Assembly (NCBI RefSeq): GCF_900996235.1
Contig: NZ_CAAJGM010000210.1
Coordinates: forward strand, 1-64,000
Length of the DNA stretch: 64,000 nt
DNA from: Paraburkholderia sp. BCC1885
Lineage (GTDB): Bacteria; Pseudomonadota; Gammaproteobacteria; Burkholderiales; Burkholderiaceae
Direction: 5' to 3'
A model generated the notes under the pieces. That model was not told the DNA's origin. It did not search any database and saw only the letters and a program-made list of their open reading frames with translations. The position numbers were made by a program, and so were the translations under genes. The stretch's first letter is position 1. Every line of letters starts with the position of its first letter. Below are positions 9,588 through 18,354 of the stretch, one piece after another.

Positions 9588-10301
9588 CTATACCTCCAGC
9601 CATTCCTTGCGCACCTGAGCGTTGGCCTTCAATTCGGCCGGGCTCCCTTCGAATACGATGTTGCCGTGTCCCATCACATAGACACGCTGAGAAATATCGA
9701 GCGCGATAGCGAGTTTCTGTTCAATTAGCAGTACTGACACACCGCGTTCCTTGAGCGCCTGCAGATACTCGCCGACCTGCGCCACCAGTTTTGGTGCAAG
9801 CCCTTCGGTGGGCTCGTCGATGAGAATCAGGTCCGGGTCGCCCATCAGCGTGCGGCACAGCGTCAGCATCTGCTGCTCACCGCCTGATAACACACCGGCC
9901 GCGGTATTCTCGCGCTCTTTCAGGCGCGGAAACATGCCGTACATTTCCGCAAGCGTCCAGCGCGGCTTACCCTGACGGCTGCGGCGCTTCTCGCCTAGCA
10001 GCAGATTCTGGCGTACGGTTAGCGTGGGAAAAATGTCGCGATTCTCCGGAACATAGCCAATGCCCAATTGCGCGATCTCAAACGTGCGACGCCCGAGAAT
10101 TTCTTCGTTGCGAAACCGTATCGAACCCGCGGCCTTGACCATCCCAAGAATGGTTTTAGCCATCGTGGAGCGGCCGACACCATTGCGACCTAGCAAGGTG
10201 ACAATCTCGCCCTCGTCGACATGCGCATCGACACCTTGCAAAATATGGCTCTTGCCGTAATAGGCGTGCAGGCCTTGGACGTCGAGCATGCGCTGTGCCA
10301 T
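9588..10301 (-). CDS. livF: branched-chain-type ABC importer ATPase, LivF (237 aa)
   Basis: ATP-hydrolysing subunit of a LivFGHM-type importer. It has the signature LSGGEQQ (about 138-144), Walker B LILIDEPTEGLAP and a switch His region. Walker A reads GRNGVGRST (38-46): the invariant lysine is an arginine (codon CGC), which is odd for a working ATPase (see findings). Its ATG shares one base with the livG stop (TGATG), so the two are translationally coupled. Met5 is a possible alternative start. Substrate is unknown; the acetoacetyl-CoA synthetase that follows suggests a carboxylic acid. Confidence 0.9.
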   Translation of the reverse strand: MAQRMLDVQGLHAYYGKSHILQGVDAHVDEGEIVTLLGRNGVGRSTMAKTILGMVKAAGSIRFRNEEILGRRTFEIAQLGIGYVPENRDIFPTLTVRQNLLLGEKRRSRQGKPRWTLAEMYGMFPRLKERENTAAGVLSGGEQQMLTLCRTLMGDPDLILIDEPTEGLAPKLVAQVGEYLQALKERGVSVLLIEQKLAIALDISQRVYVMGHGNIVFEGSPAELKANAQVRKEWLEV

Positions 10302-11074
10302 CAGTGCGCCCCTTCGGTAGAGCTTTCGTCTAACGAGGCGCCGAGATAAGCCTCCTTGACCTTGCTGTTGTTGCGGATCGCCTCCGGCGTATCCGTTGCA
10401 ATGACCTCGCCATAGACCAGCACCGAGATGCGGTCCGCAAGGCCAAACACGACGCCCATGTCGTGCTCGACCATCACCAGCGTCTTGCCAACCGTAACCT
10501 TGCGAATCAACTCGACGGCCTGATCCGATTCCGAGCGGCTCATGCCAGCCGTGGGTTCGTCGAGCAGGATCACTTCGGCGCCACCCGCAATGGTGATGCC
10601 AATCTCCAGGGCGCGCTGTTCAGCGTAGGTCAAGAGACTTGCCTGGGTGTCGCGGCGCCGCTGAAGCCCGATCAATTCGAGCACTTCGTCGGCACGTTCG
10701 CGCGCATCATGCAATTGGCCTAACCGATGCCAGAACGAATACTTGTAGCCAAGCGACCACAGCACCGCGCACCGCAAGTTCTCGAACACCGAAAGCCGAT
10801 GGAAAATATTCGTGATCTGGAAACTGCGCGACAGCCCCATTCGGTTGATCACGAACGGCTTGAGGCCACCAATCTCGACACCATTCAGCTTGACCGAGCC
10901 GGCGGTTGGCTCGCAACGCCCGGAAATCAGATTGAAGGTGGTCGACTTGCCCGCGCCGTTAGGGCCGATCAGCGCATGGCGCTCACCTTTAGGAATGCTC
11001 AGGTCAATGCCACGGATAATCTCCGTCTGGCCAAAGTTCTTGGTCACTCCGCTTAGCTCCAAAGCAGCCGTCAT
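10301..11074 (-). CDS. livG: branched-chain-type ABC importer ATPase, LivG (257 aa)
   Basis: Second ATPase of the importer. Walker A is a normal GPNGAGKST (37-45), Walker B is VILLDEPTAGMS, and the signature is the degenerate TYAEQRALEIG found in this LivG subgroup rather than LSGGQ. I place the start at the ATG overlapping the livM stop (ATGA, 11071-11074); the longer reading frame upstream would add 38 arginine/glycine-rich residues that lie wholly inside livM and look like shadow translation. The intact Walker A here contrasts with LivF. Confidence 0.93.
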   Translation of the reverse strand: MTAALELSGVTKNFGQTEIIRGIDLSIPKGERHALIGPNGAGKSTTFNLISGRCEPTAGSVKLNGVEIGGLKPFVINRMGLSRSFQITNIFHRLSVFENLRCAVLWSLGYKYSFWHRLGQLHDARERADEVLELIGLQRRRDTQASLLTYAEQRALEIGITIAGGAEVILLDEPTAGMSRSESDQAVELIRKVTVGKTLVMVEHDMGVVFGLADRISVLVYGEVIATDTPEAIRNNSKVKEAYLGASLDESSTEGAH

Positions 11075-12387
11075 ATGCCGCCTCCTGCTATTTCCGCCTG
11101 AACGTCGTCCCACGCCCGATGCACGCGCGCCACCGCCGCGCGCCAGGCCACCGCGCCGGCGAGCCATAGCGCCACCGCAGCTACCCAAGGTTTGAACGAG
11201 GCCGCATCGAAGGCGATGCCCAGCAGCGTCATGCTCGTGCCGTTGTCGCTATCGATCTGCAGCTTGTAGGTCAGTTCGACGGTCAGGATCAACGCGGCCA
11301 GCAGGATCACACCCGCGCCTAAGGCCACGCCGTAGGAAGGCAGCATGCGGCCCAGTTTGCGTTTGGCAAGTAGCGGCGCCTGCTTCACCAGCAGGCTCGA
11401 CACGCCTCCAGGCACGAACATCACCATCAGCACGAAGAAGAGCCCCAGATAAAGCAGCCATGCCTGGGTGAGACTGGACAGCGCAACAGCGAACAGCACG
11501 AAGATCACTGCGCCGACGACCGGTCCGAAGAAGAAGCCGCCGCCGCCAATGAAAGTGGCCAGCAACACGCTGCCGGAATGCACCGCACCCACGTTTTCGG
11601 CAGAGACGATTTCAAAGTTGATGACCGACAAACCACCGGAAATGCCGGCAAAAAACGCCGAGAGGATCACGACCAGATAACGCACGCGCTGGGTATTGTA
11701 GCCAACGAATTCGGCCCGCTCAGCGTTATCACGCACGGCATTGGCGATACGGCCTAATGGAGTGTGTGTCCACGCATACATCGCGATCATCGACAGCAGG
11801 CACCACGCCGCGATCAGGTAATACACCTGACGTCCTGGCCCGTAAGTGATCCCCAGCACGGCGTGACCGACAACCCGGTTAGTCGAGATGCCGCCTTCGC
11901 CGCCAAAGAAATCTGGAAACATCAACGAACTGGCGAACACCATTTCGCCAATACCCAGCGTGATCATGGCAAACGTGGTGCCCGCTTTACGCGTTGTCAC
12001 GTAACCAAATAGCACACCGAACAATGCGCCGCCCAGCCCCCCCACCAGCGGCAGCAACGAAACCGGGAACCAGTATGCGCCCGCGCCAGCCTGGTTGAGT
12101 ACATGCACGGCGATAAACGCACCCATGCCCGAATAAACCGCATGGCCGAACGACAGCATGCCGGACTGGCCAAGCAGCATGTTGTACGAAAGCGCGAAGA
12201 TGATCATGATCCCCATCTGTGAGAGCAGGGTGATCGCAAAACCGCTTGAGAAAATCAGCGGCGCGATTGCCATCACGAGAACCGTCAGTCCCCAGATCAG
12301 ATAGCGCGCCAGATGACGTGGCGCTAAAGCGCCATGTCCGTCAGGAATCATGGCCTGTTGATAGCTATGCCTCAAAATGGGTTTCAT
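11071..12387 (-). CDS. livM: branched-chain-type ABC importer permease, LivM (438 aa)
   Basis: Inner-membrane permease with about ten hydrophobic segments. The family hallmark FALSYNMLLGQSGMLSFGHA follows the first membrane segments, and GRIANAVRDNAERAEFVGYN is the cytoplasmic coupling loop. The protein is longer than common LivM (about 330-420 aa): a C-terminal extension from about residue 345 adds two further hydrophobic segments and a polar tail. Separated by 3 bases from livH and overlapping livG by 4 bases, so clearly one operon. Confidence 0.92.
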   Translation of the reverse strand: MKPILRHSYQQAMIPDGHGALAPRHLARYLIWGLTVLVMAIAPLIFSSGFAITLLSQMGIMIIFALSYNMLLGQSGMLSFGHAVYSGMGAFIAVHVLNQAGAGAYWFPVSLLPLVGGLGGALFGVLFGYVTTRKAGTTFAMITLGIGEMVFASSLMFPDFFGGEGGISTNRVVGHAVLGITYGPGRQVYYLIAAWCLLSMIAMYAWTHTPLGRIANAVRDNAERAEFVGYNTQRVRYLVVILSAFFAGISGGLSVINFEIVSAENVGAVHSGSVLLATFIGGGGFFFGPVVGAVIFVLFAVALSSLTQAWLLYLGLFFVLMVMFVPGGVSSLLVKQAPLLAKRKLGRMLPSYGVALGAGVILLAALILTVELTYKLQIDSDNGTSMTLLGIAFDAASFKPWVAAVALWLAGAVAWRAAVARVHRAWDDVQAEIAGGGI

Positions 12388-12390
12388 GAT

Positions 12391-13338
12391 CTAGCCCTCC
12401 CGGGTACCCATGAGACCACGTGGACGCACAATCATCATGATCACCATCAGAAGATAAGGCAGCACCGGCGCCATTTGCGACACAGTGAGCTTCCACACCG
12501 AGGACAGCGGCGTGGCGCTGGTGACATGCAAGCCAATAGCACTAAACAGATCCGCAAGCGACGCGTCGACGGTGACCGCGAAGGTCTGCAGCAACCCGAT
12601 CAGCAGCGACGCGATGAACGCCCCCGCAAGCGATCCCATGCCGCCCACCACCGCCACCACAAACACGATGGTACCCACCGAAGCCGCCATCGACGGCGAA
12701 GTGACAAACGCATTGCCTCCGATCACGCCCGCGACGCCCGCAAGCGCAGCGCCACCCGCGAACACCAGCATAAATACGCGCTGCACATTGTGGCCGAGCG
12801 CCTCGACCATCTGCGGATGCGTCAACGCGGCCTGAATCACAAGTCCAATGCGTGTGCGAGTGAGCACAAGGTACATGGTCACCAGCATCAAGACCGATAC
12901 CAGCATCATGAAAGCACGGTATTTGGGAAACACCGACGAGAACACCTGAAACAGCGGACCGTCGAGTTCGGCTGGAATACGATAAGGCACAGCGGATTGC
13001 CCCCAAACCAGCTTGACGGCTTCCTCGATCAGATACGCAAGCCCAAAGGTAAACAGCAGTTCAGCGACATGCCCGTACTTGTGCACGGTCCGCAGCCCGA
13101 AACGTTCGACGAGCGCGCCCACCACGACAATCAACAGCGGCGCCAGCACCAGTGCAGGCCAAAAGCCGATCTTGCTGGCAATCGCATACGCAAAGTAAGC
13201 GCCCAGCATGTAAAAGCTGGCATGCGCGAAATTGAGCACGCCCATCATGCTGAAGATCAGCGTAAGCCCCGACGACAGCAGAAACAGCAGCAACCCATAG
13301 CTGATGCCGTTCAACAGGGAGATGACAAAAAATTCCAC
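12391..13338 (-). CDS. livH: branched-chain-type ABC importer permease, LivH (315 aa)
   Basis: Inner-membrane permease with about eight hydrophobic segments. It begins with the typical LLNGISYGLLLFLLSSGLTLIFSMMGVLNFAHASFYMLGAYFA pattern (read here as the segments NGISYGLLLFLLSSG and MGVLNFAHASFYMLG). GGNAFVTSPSM and VVGGMGSLAGAFIASLLIG are the LivH-family carboxy-terminal elements. It sits 58 bases after the binding-protein gene and 3 bases ahead of livM. Confidence 0.92.
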   Translation of the reverse strand: MEFFVISLLNGISYGLLLFLLSSGLTLIFSMMGVLNFAHASFYMLGAYFAYAIASKIGFWPALVLAPLLIVVVGALVERFGLRTVHKYGHVAELLFTFGLAYLIEEAVKLVWGQSAVPYRIPAELDGPLFQVFSSVFPKYRAFMMLVSVLMLVTMYLVLTRTRIGLVIQAALTHPQMVEALGHNVQRVFMLVFAGGAALAGVAGVIGGNAFVTSPSMAASVGTIVFVVAVVGGMGSLAGAFIASLLIGLLQTFAVTVDASLADLFSAIGLHVTSATPLSSVWKLTVSQMAPVLPYLLMVIMMIVRPRGLMGTREG

Positions 13339-13396
13339 GGACCATGTTCCTTACTTCTTGCGGCAACGCCGACCAGCGTGGTGGCGAGGGCGCGGC

Positions 13397-14641
13397 CTAA
13401 TTCGGGCGTTTCATCTGGCATGTAGTCGGCTGGATTGCAGACGACGCGTCGAGCATGGCATCGGTGCGCCAGCCATAGCCGGTCTTTTCCTGGTCGTACT
13501 TGATGTCCTTGCCGTCCGCCTTGACCCAGGTTGCGATCACGAGCGGCTGCTCCGCCTGGTGATCGGATGCACGCATCTCCACGATGCCGTTAAGACTCTG
13601 GACCTTCATGCCTTCCATCGCCTTGGCGACTTTGACCGGATCGGTAGACTTCGTTTCCTTCATCGCTTTACCCAGCATCGCGACCGCAGTATAGGCGGCC
13701 ATTTCGAAGAAGTCGTCGTCGTATTTTTTCTTGAAACCGTCCATGATCTGATCCGCTTGCGGCGGATTGTCCTTGCTATTCGGACCCATGTAGCCCACAT
13801 ACCTGACGTGCCCGGCGCCCGCCGAGCCCATCGCGGTCGGCACGCCGGTCGTGGAGGCGTAGTACGTATAGTAATTGGCCGTCACGCCCGCGTCCTTGCC
13901 GGCTTTGATGAGCAAAGCCAGGTCGCTGCCCCAGTTGCCCGTAATCACAGTATCGGCGCCGGAAGCCTTGATCTTGCTGGCATACGGCGAGAAATCCTTG
14001 ACCTGCGCCAGCGGATGAAAATCGTCGCCCACGATCTGGATGTCCGGTCGCTTGCGTTTGAGATATTCCTGCGCCGTGCGCGACACGTCGTGACCAAAGG
14101 AATAATCCTGATCGATCAGGTAGACCTTCTTGACGTTCGGATCCTTGGCGAGAAAGGTGGTCAATGCTTCCATTTTCATATCGGAGTTGGCATCGAAACG
14201 GAAGTGCCAGTAGTCGCACTTGCTATTGGTCATAGCCGGATCCACCGCGGCAAAATTCAGGTAGATGATCTCCTTGCCGGGATTGCGCGCATTGTACTTG
14301 GACACCGCATCTTCGAGCGCAAGACCGACCGAAGAACCGTTACCCTGCACGATATAGCGGATGCCCTGATCGGCCGCTTCGTTGAGAAGCGTGAGACTCT
14401 GTTGCGGCGACAGCTTATTGTCGAACGGGACCATTTCGAATTTCTGGCCCCCCGCCCCGTCCTGCTGGTTGGCGACCTCGGTCACGTACTGCCAGCTCTT
14501 CAGCTCGTTGTTGCCAAGCGAACCCATTAGGCCCGAGAGCGTGTCGATATACGCGATCTTGACCGTCTCCGCCGTCGCCGCGCTGGACGCCAGCGCCATC
14601 AGGATCGTTGCGCCAGCAACGATGGAACGCATCGTGTTCAT
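13397..14641 (-). CDS. periplasmic substrate-binding protein of the Liv-type importer (414 aa)
   Basis: Type I periplasmic binding protein (Peripla_BP_6) that delivers substrate to LivHMGF. The signal peptide is about residues 1-24 with a cleavage site after ATA. The mature fold begins VKIAYIDTLSGLMGSLGNNEL and has QGNGSSVGLALEDAV and VYLIDQDYSFGHDVS in the usual places. AGGAG six bases before the ATG supports the start. First gene of the operon; the divergent region upstream carries two palindromes. The protein is the same general type as binders of aromatic or short carboxylic acids as well as amino acids, so ligand cannot be named. Confidence 0.9.
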   Translation of the reverse strand: MNTMRSIVAGATILMALASSAATAETVKIAYIDTLSGLMGSLGNNELKSWQYVTEVANQQDGAGGQKFEMVPFDNKLSPQQSLTLLNEAADQGIRYIVQGNGSSVGLALEDAVSKYNARNPGKEIIYLNFAAVDPAMTNSKCDYWHFRFDANSDMKMEALTTFLAKDPNVKKVYLIDQDYSFGHDVSRTAQEYLKRKRPDIQIVGDDFHPLAQVKDFSPYASKIKASGADTVITGNWGSDLALLIKAGKDAGVTANYYTYYASTTGVPTAMGSAGAGHVRYVGYMGPNSKDNPPQADQIMDGFKKKYDDDFFEMAAYTAVAMLGKAMKETKSTDPVKVAKAMEGMKVQSLNGIVEMRASDHQAEQPLVIATWVKADGKDIKYDQEKTGYGWRTDAMLDASSAIQPTTCQMKRPN

Positions 14642-14714
14642 GCAGTTGTCTCCTACGATTTTAGAATCGAGTCTTATCTTAGGTATAACTAACTATCTGC
14701 GAAGCCGGATTGGT

Positions 14715-14728
14715 CGCGAACGTTCGCG
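14715..14728. promoter_or_regulatory. perfect 14-bp palindrome, candidate operator
   Basis: CGCGAACGTTCGCG is its own reverse complement. It lies 74-87 bases upstream of the importer binding-protein start codon, where an operator or activator site would be expected. No regulator gene adjoins it, so the protein that would bind is unknown. Confidence 0.4.
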
Positions 14729-14810
14729 CCGGGCGCTACAAGACGATGGAGGCGGTGCTACCGCAATGGACAAACAGGGAAGGTTGGCCGACATGCTTCG
14801 TATCTCCATG

Positions 14811-14833
14811 CCAATTGAAATCCTTTCAATTGG
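14811..14833. promoter_or_regulatory. 10-3-10 perfect inverted repeat, candidate operator
   Basis: CCAATTGAAA (14811-14820) and TTTCAATTGG (14824-14833) are perfect inverted arms around TCC. It is midway between the divergent importer and ligase genes. It is not followed by a T tract on either strand, so it is more like a protein-binding site than a terminator. Confidence 0.45.
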
Positions 14834-15073
14834 CGAAGTGATGCGCGTCTATCAGGTCGTGACTACAGCGGAACTCGATTCACAATTTCGCACGACCGTT
14901 CGGAGCATGTCAACGGGCAAACCGGACAAATGACGCTGTCGCATGGCTTAACCGGGAAAACACCTAGCGGTCGACGAAGCCTCAAATACGAATGAACGTG
15001 CTTTTATTTACACGTCAAAGGGTCGCACGTATGATCGGCGAATAACGAGGCGTAACAAAACCCATGGAGACGC

Positions 15074-16663
15074 GTGCAAATGACATGGCTCGACGCATTG
15101 GTGAACGAACCCTTCGTCTGCATTACCGACACGCTGCGCCGCTTCTCGACCGAGCGCGGCAACCATGCCGCGCTGATCTGCGGCGATCAGATCATCACCT
15201 ACGCCGAACTGGATGCGAAAGTCGACCGCTTTGCGGCCGCATTGCAGCGCGACGGACTCGAACCTTGCGAGGCGATTGCGCTATGCGCAGCGGCGTCGGT
15301 GGAGTATGTCGTGGCGTTTCTCGGCGGCCTGCGAGCAGGCGCAGCGGTCGCACCGCTCGCGCCGTCGTCGAGCGCGGCAAGCCTTGTCGGCATGATCGGC
15401 AACTCGGGCGCGCGACTCCTGTTTCTGGATGTCGAAGTCAAACGTCTGCTCGAACCGGTAACGAACCAGATCGGCGCTGCGGCCATTGCGCTTGACGACC
15501 ACGCAGGCAGCATCGCGCTCACCGACTGGCTCGCACCGAGTGGCGCAACACCCACGCCTTTAGCGATCGACCCCACCTGGCCCTTCAACATTATCTATTC
15601 GTCCGGCACCACCGGTACGCCGAAAGGCATCGTGCAGTCGCACGGCATGCGCTGGGCTTACGCGCAGCGCAGCATCGAACGCGGCTACGGACCGCATGCC
15701 ACGACGCTCATCTCGACGCCGTTGTATTCGAACACCACGCTCGTCAGCTTCATGCCGACACTCACATTCGGCGGCACAGTCATACTGATGCCCAAATTCG
15801 ATACGACACGCTATCTGCTGCTCGCGCAACAATACCGCGCAACGCATACGATGCTCGTCCCCATCCAATATCAGCGTCTGATGGCGCATCCCGAGTTCGA
15901 TCGCTACGATCTCTCCAGTTTTCAGGCCAAGTTCTGCACCAGCGCGCCCTTCGCGGCCAGCGTGAAAGCCGACGTGGTACGACGCTGGCCCGGCAAGCTG
16001 ACCGAGTACTACGGCATGACCGAAGGCGGCGGTTCGTGCCAGTTGGACGCCCATGCATTTCCCGACAAACTGCATACCGTCGGCAAGCCGGTGGAAGGCC
16101 ACGATATCCGCCTGATCGACGAATTGGGCAACGAGGTCGCACAAGGCGAAGTTGGCGAAATCGTCGGGAATTCGCCGGCCATGATGACGGGCTACTACCG
16201 GCAGCCGGAGAAAACCGCCGAAGCGGAATGGTACGACCTCAGCGGCAAACGCTTTATCCGTACCGGCGACATGGGACGCTTCGACGAAGACGGCTTTCTC
16301 ACGCTACTCGATCGCAAGAAGGACATGATCATTTCCGGCGGCTTCAATGTGTATCCAAGTGATCTGGAGGCCGAACTACGCGCGCATCCCGATGTAGCCG
16401 ATGCCGCCGTGATAGGCACGCCATCGGAGCAATGGGGCGAAACGCCTGTGGCGTTCGTAGTGTGCCGCCCGCAAGCCACATTCGACGAAAACGCCCTGCT
16501 GGCATGGGTCAATGCGCGCCTGGGAAAAATACAGCGGCTTTCCGCGCTGAGATTCATCGAGGCGTTGCCGCGCAGCCCGATCGGCAAGGTATTGAAACGC
16601 GAGTTACGTGAGCAGTTTCAATCCGCTTCTCACGACGCAAAAAACCCATCAGGCATGAGCTAA
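15074..16663 (+). CDS. AMP-forming acyl-CoA ligase (529 aa)
   Basis: Activates a carboxylic acid to its CoA thioester through an acyl-adenylate. The P-loop is YSSGTTGTPKG (175-185), the A5 motif is YYGMTEGG, the hinge region is TGDMGRFDEDGFLTLLDRKKD and the catalytic lysine motif is PRSPIGKVLKREL at the C-terminus. It belongs to the 4-coumarate/fatty-acid ligase branch; substrate not predictable. The first codon is GTG (15074) but the ATG at 15080 has better spacing from GGAGA (15065-15069), so the true start may be two codons later. It is followed 68 bases later by an MFS transporter, and is divergent from the ABC importer, which fits an acid uptake and activation locus. Confidence 0.9.
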   Translation: MQMTWLDALVNEPFVCITDTLRRFSTERGNHAALICGDQIITYAELDAKVDRFAAALQRDGLEPCEAIALCAAASVEYVVAFLGGLRAGAAVAPLAPSSSAASLVGMIGNSGARLLFLDVEVKRLLEPVTNQIGAAAIALDDHAGSIALTDWLAPSGATPTPLAIDPTWPFNIIYSSGTTGTPKGIVQSHGMRWAYAQRSIERGYGPHATTLISTPLYSNTTLVSFMPTLTFGGTVILMPKFDTTRYLLLAQQYRATHTMLVPIQYQRLMAHPEFDRYDLSSFQAKFCTSAPFAASVKADVVRRWPGKLTEYYGMTEGGGSCQLDAHAFPDKLHTVGKPVEGHDIRLIDELGNEVAQGEVGEIVGNSPAMMTGYYRQPEKTAEAEWYDLSGKRFIRTGDMGRFDEDGFLTLLDRKKDMIISGGFNVYPSDLEAELRAHPDVADAAVIGTPSEQWGETPVAFVVCRPQATFDENALLAWVNARLGKIQRLSALRFIEALPRSPIGKVLKRELREQFQSASHDAKNPSGMS

Positions 16664-16731
16664 TAACAAAAATGGCTTTGCTACCTTGCACCGCACAAAA
16701 GTAGCATGGCGTTTTTGCCTGCAGGTTTTGC

Positions 16732-18216
16732 ATGTCCACTCTCGTTGCCTCCGCAACCATCCCGGATCAGACTGGCGCGCCGCGTCCCGTCATCCGATCC
16801 GCCGCCGACGTATCGAACCTGGTGAACCGCGGTGCGGCATCGGGCAGCGATGCGCGAATCGTCGTCGCCATTGCACTGGGCGGCGTCTTTCTCGACGCTT
16901 ACGACCTGGGCGCCCTCGCCTTTGGCGTCAAGGATGTGGCGCGTGAATTTACGCTGACACCTACCGGCATTGGGCTCGTCGCCTCCGCCATCACGTTCGG
17001 CGCGATTGTCGGCGCATTTCTCGGCGGCTTCCTGACCGACAAGATTGGCCGCTACCGGGTCTTCATGGCCGACATGTTTTTCTTCGTGGTGGCCGCGTTG
17101 GCGTGCGCTTTTGCGCCTAATGCGTGGGTGTTGGGCGGCGCGCGCTTCGTCATGGGCCTCGGCGTGGGAATCGACCTGCCGGTCGCCATGGCATTTCTCG
17201 CGGAATTCTCGCGGCTTTCGGGGCGCGGCAACAAGGCCGCACGAATCGCCACCTGGTGCCCTGTCTGGTACGCGGCCATCAGCATTTCCTACCTGTTGGT
17301 GCTGGCTTTTTATTCGACGCTGCCTGCCAGTCACGCGGGATTGCTGTGGCGGCTGATTCTGGGCTTCGGTGCCGTACCGGCCATCATCATCATTGCCGTT
17401 CGTAGCCGCTATATCAGCGAATCGCCGGTGTGGGCCGCCAATCAGGGCGATCTGGTGGCTGCAGCACGGATCCTGAAACGCTCCTATGGCATTGATGCGG
17501 AAATTGCTCAGGATGCCCAGGCATCTGCAGATCGGACATCCGTGCGCAAGGCTTCGTGGAGAAATTACGGCACACTGCTACATGGCGTTTATCTGAAGCG
17601 GACGGTTCTCGCCACGGTCATCGGCGTGGCGTCGTCATTCGCCTATAACGCCGTCGCTTTCGGATTGCCCGTGATCATCTCCAGCTTCCTCGCGCAGTCC
17701 ATGTTGACGACGATCCTCGCTTCGCTCGTTCTTAACCTGGGATTTGCCTTCGTCGGCGGCCTGATTGCCGTGCGTATCGTGCCGAAAGTGGGCGCGTGGA
17801 ACCTCACGGTTTTCGGCTACGTCTTACAGTTCATCGCCCTGGTTGGCCTGGCGCTGGTCGGGCGGCCTCACACCACGCCGGAAGTCGTCGCCGCTGTCGC
17901 TCTGCTCGCCACCTTCCTGTTCGGCCAAGGCGTCGGGCCAGGTTCGCACAGCATGACCTTCGCTTCGCTAAGCTACCCTACGTCGCTGCGTGGCGTGGGT
18001 GTAGGCTTCAACCAGACGCTGATGCGCGCCAGCTCCACCGTATCGCTCTTTCTGTTCCCGGTCCTCGCGGCGGCACTGAATACACGGGTATTCTGGATCA
18101 TTGCGGCGGCCCCGCTGTGCGGCCTGCTCGCCTTGCTCACGATTCGATGGGAGCCGTCCGGTTATGACGTCGACGCCGAAGACTTTCATTTGTCATTGAA
18201 TCGGACTGCTCAGTAA
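16732..18216 (+). CDS. MFS transporter, metabolite:H+ symporter type (494 aa)
   Basis: Twelve-helix major facilitator. The loop 2-3 motif is GGFLTDKIGRYRVF and an equivalent acidic motif follows helix 1 (GGVFLDAYDLGALAFG), the pattern of sugar/organic acid:proton symporters. GLGVGIDLPVAMAFLAEFS is the helix 4-5 signature. About 45 hydrophilic residues precede the first helix. GCAGG lies before the ATG. Probably co-transcribed with the ligase gene and likely imports that enzyme's acid substrate, which is inference. Confidence 0.87.
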   Translation: MSTLVASATIPDQTGAPRPVIRSAADVSNLVNRGAASGSDARIVVAIALGGVFLDAYDLGALAFGVKDVAREFTLTPTGIGLVASAITFGAIVGAFLGGFLTDKIGRYRVFMADMFFFVVAALACAFAPNAWVLGGARFVMGLGVGIDLPVAMAFLAEFSRLSGRGNKAARIATWCPVWYAAISISYLLVLAFYSTLPASHAGLLWRLILGFGAVPAIIIIAVRSRYISESPVWAANQGDLVAAARILKRSYGIDAEIAQDAQASADRTSVRKASWRNYGTLLHGVYLKRTVLATVIGVASSFAYNAVAFGLPVIISSFLAQSMLTTILASLVLNLGFAFVGGLIAVRIVPKVGAWNLTVFGYVLQFIALVGLALVGRPHTTPEVVAAVALLATFLFGQGVGPGSHSMTFASLSYPTSLRGVGVGFNQTLMRASSTVSLFLFPVLAAALNTRVFWIIAAAPLCGLLALLTIRWEPSGYDVDAEDFHLSLNRTAQ

Positions 18217-18258
18217 TTTATTTTTTTGTCCCGTACCTGAACTGGTTGCTTGAAGCGT

Positions 18259-18305
18259 AAAAAAGCGGCAAAAAAGCGGTGCTTTCTCGGCAGATAGCAC
18301 CGCTT
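18259..18305 (-). terminator. intrinsic terminator of the lipoprotein gene
   Basis: AAGCGGTGCT (18274-18283) and AGCACCGCTT (18296-18305) form a perfect 10-bp stem with a 12-base loop. On the minus strand the stem is followed by TTTTTTGCCGCTTTTTTACG, so it terminates the minus-strand gene that stops at 18355. It may also act, less strongly, on the MFS transcript coming from the other side. Confidence 0.82.
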
Positions 18306-18354
18306 CACTTCTATCGCGACTGAGCAATCAAATACCTCCGACGCGACCTCTTGC

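Larger units (their letters stand above)
14642..15073 (+). other. 432-base divergent regulatory region
   Basis: Lies between the minus-strand importer operon and the plus-strand ligase gene. It holds two palindromes (14715-14728 and 14811-14833, listed separately) and A/T-rich candidate -10 elements for the importer near 14672-14690. A 55-codon open frame at 14766-14933 has no ribosome site and no recognisable product; I do not call it a gene. Confidence 0.5.

Noticed and set aside
11075-11188. N-terminal extension of LivG by 38 residues
   Set aside because: It lies wholly inside livM, is Arg/Gly-rich, and the ATGA overlap gives a standard coupled start at 11074.
14766-14933. 55-codon plus-strand ORF in the divergent region
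   Set aside because: No ribosome site, no recognisable motif, and it contains the 10-3-10 inverted repeat, which looks regulatory.
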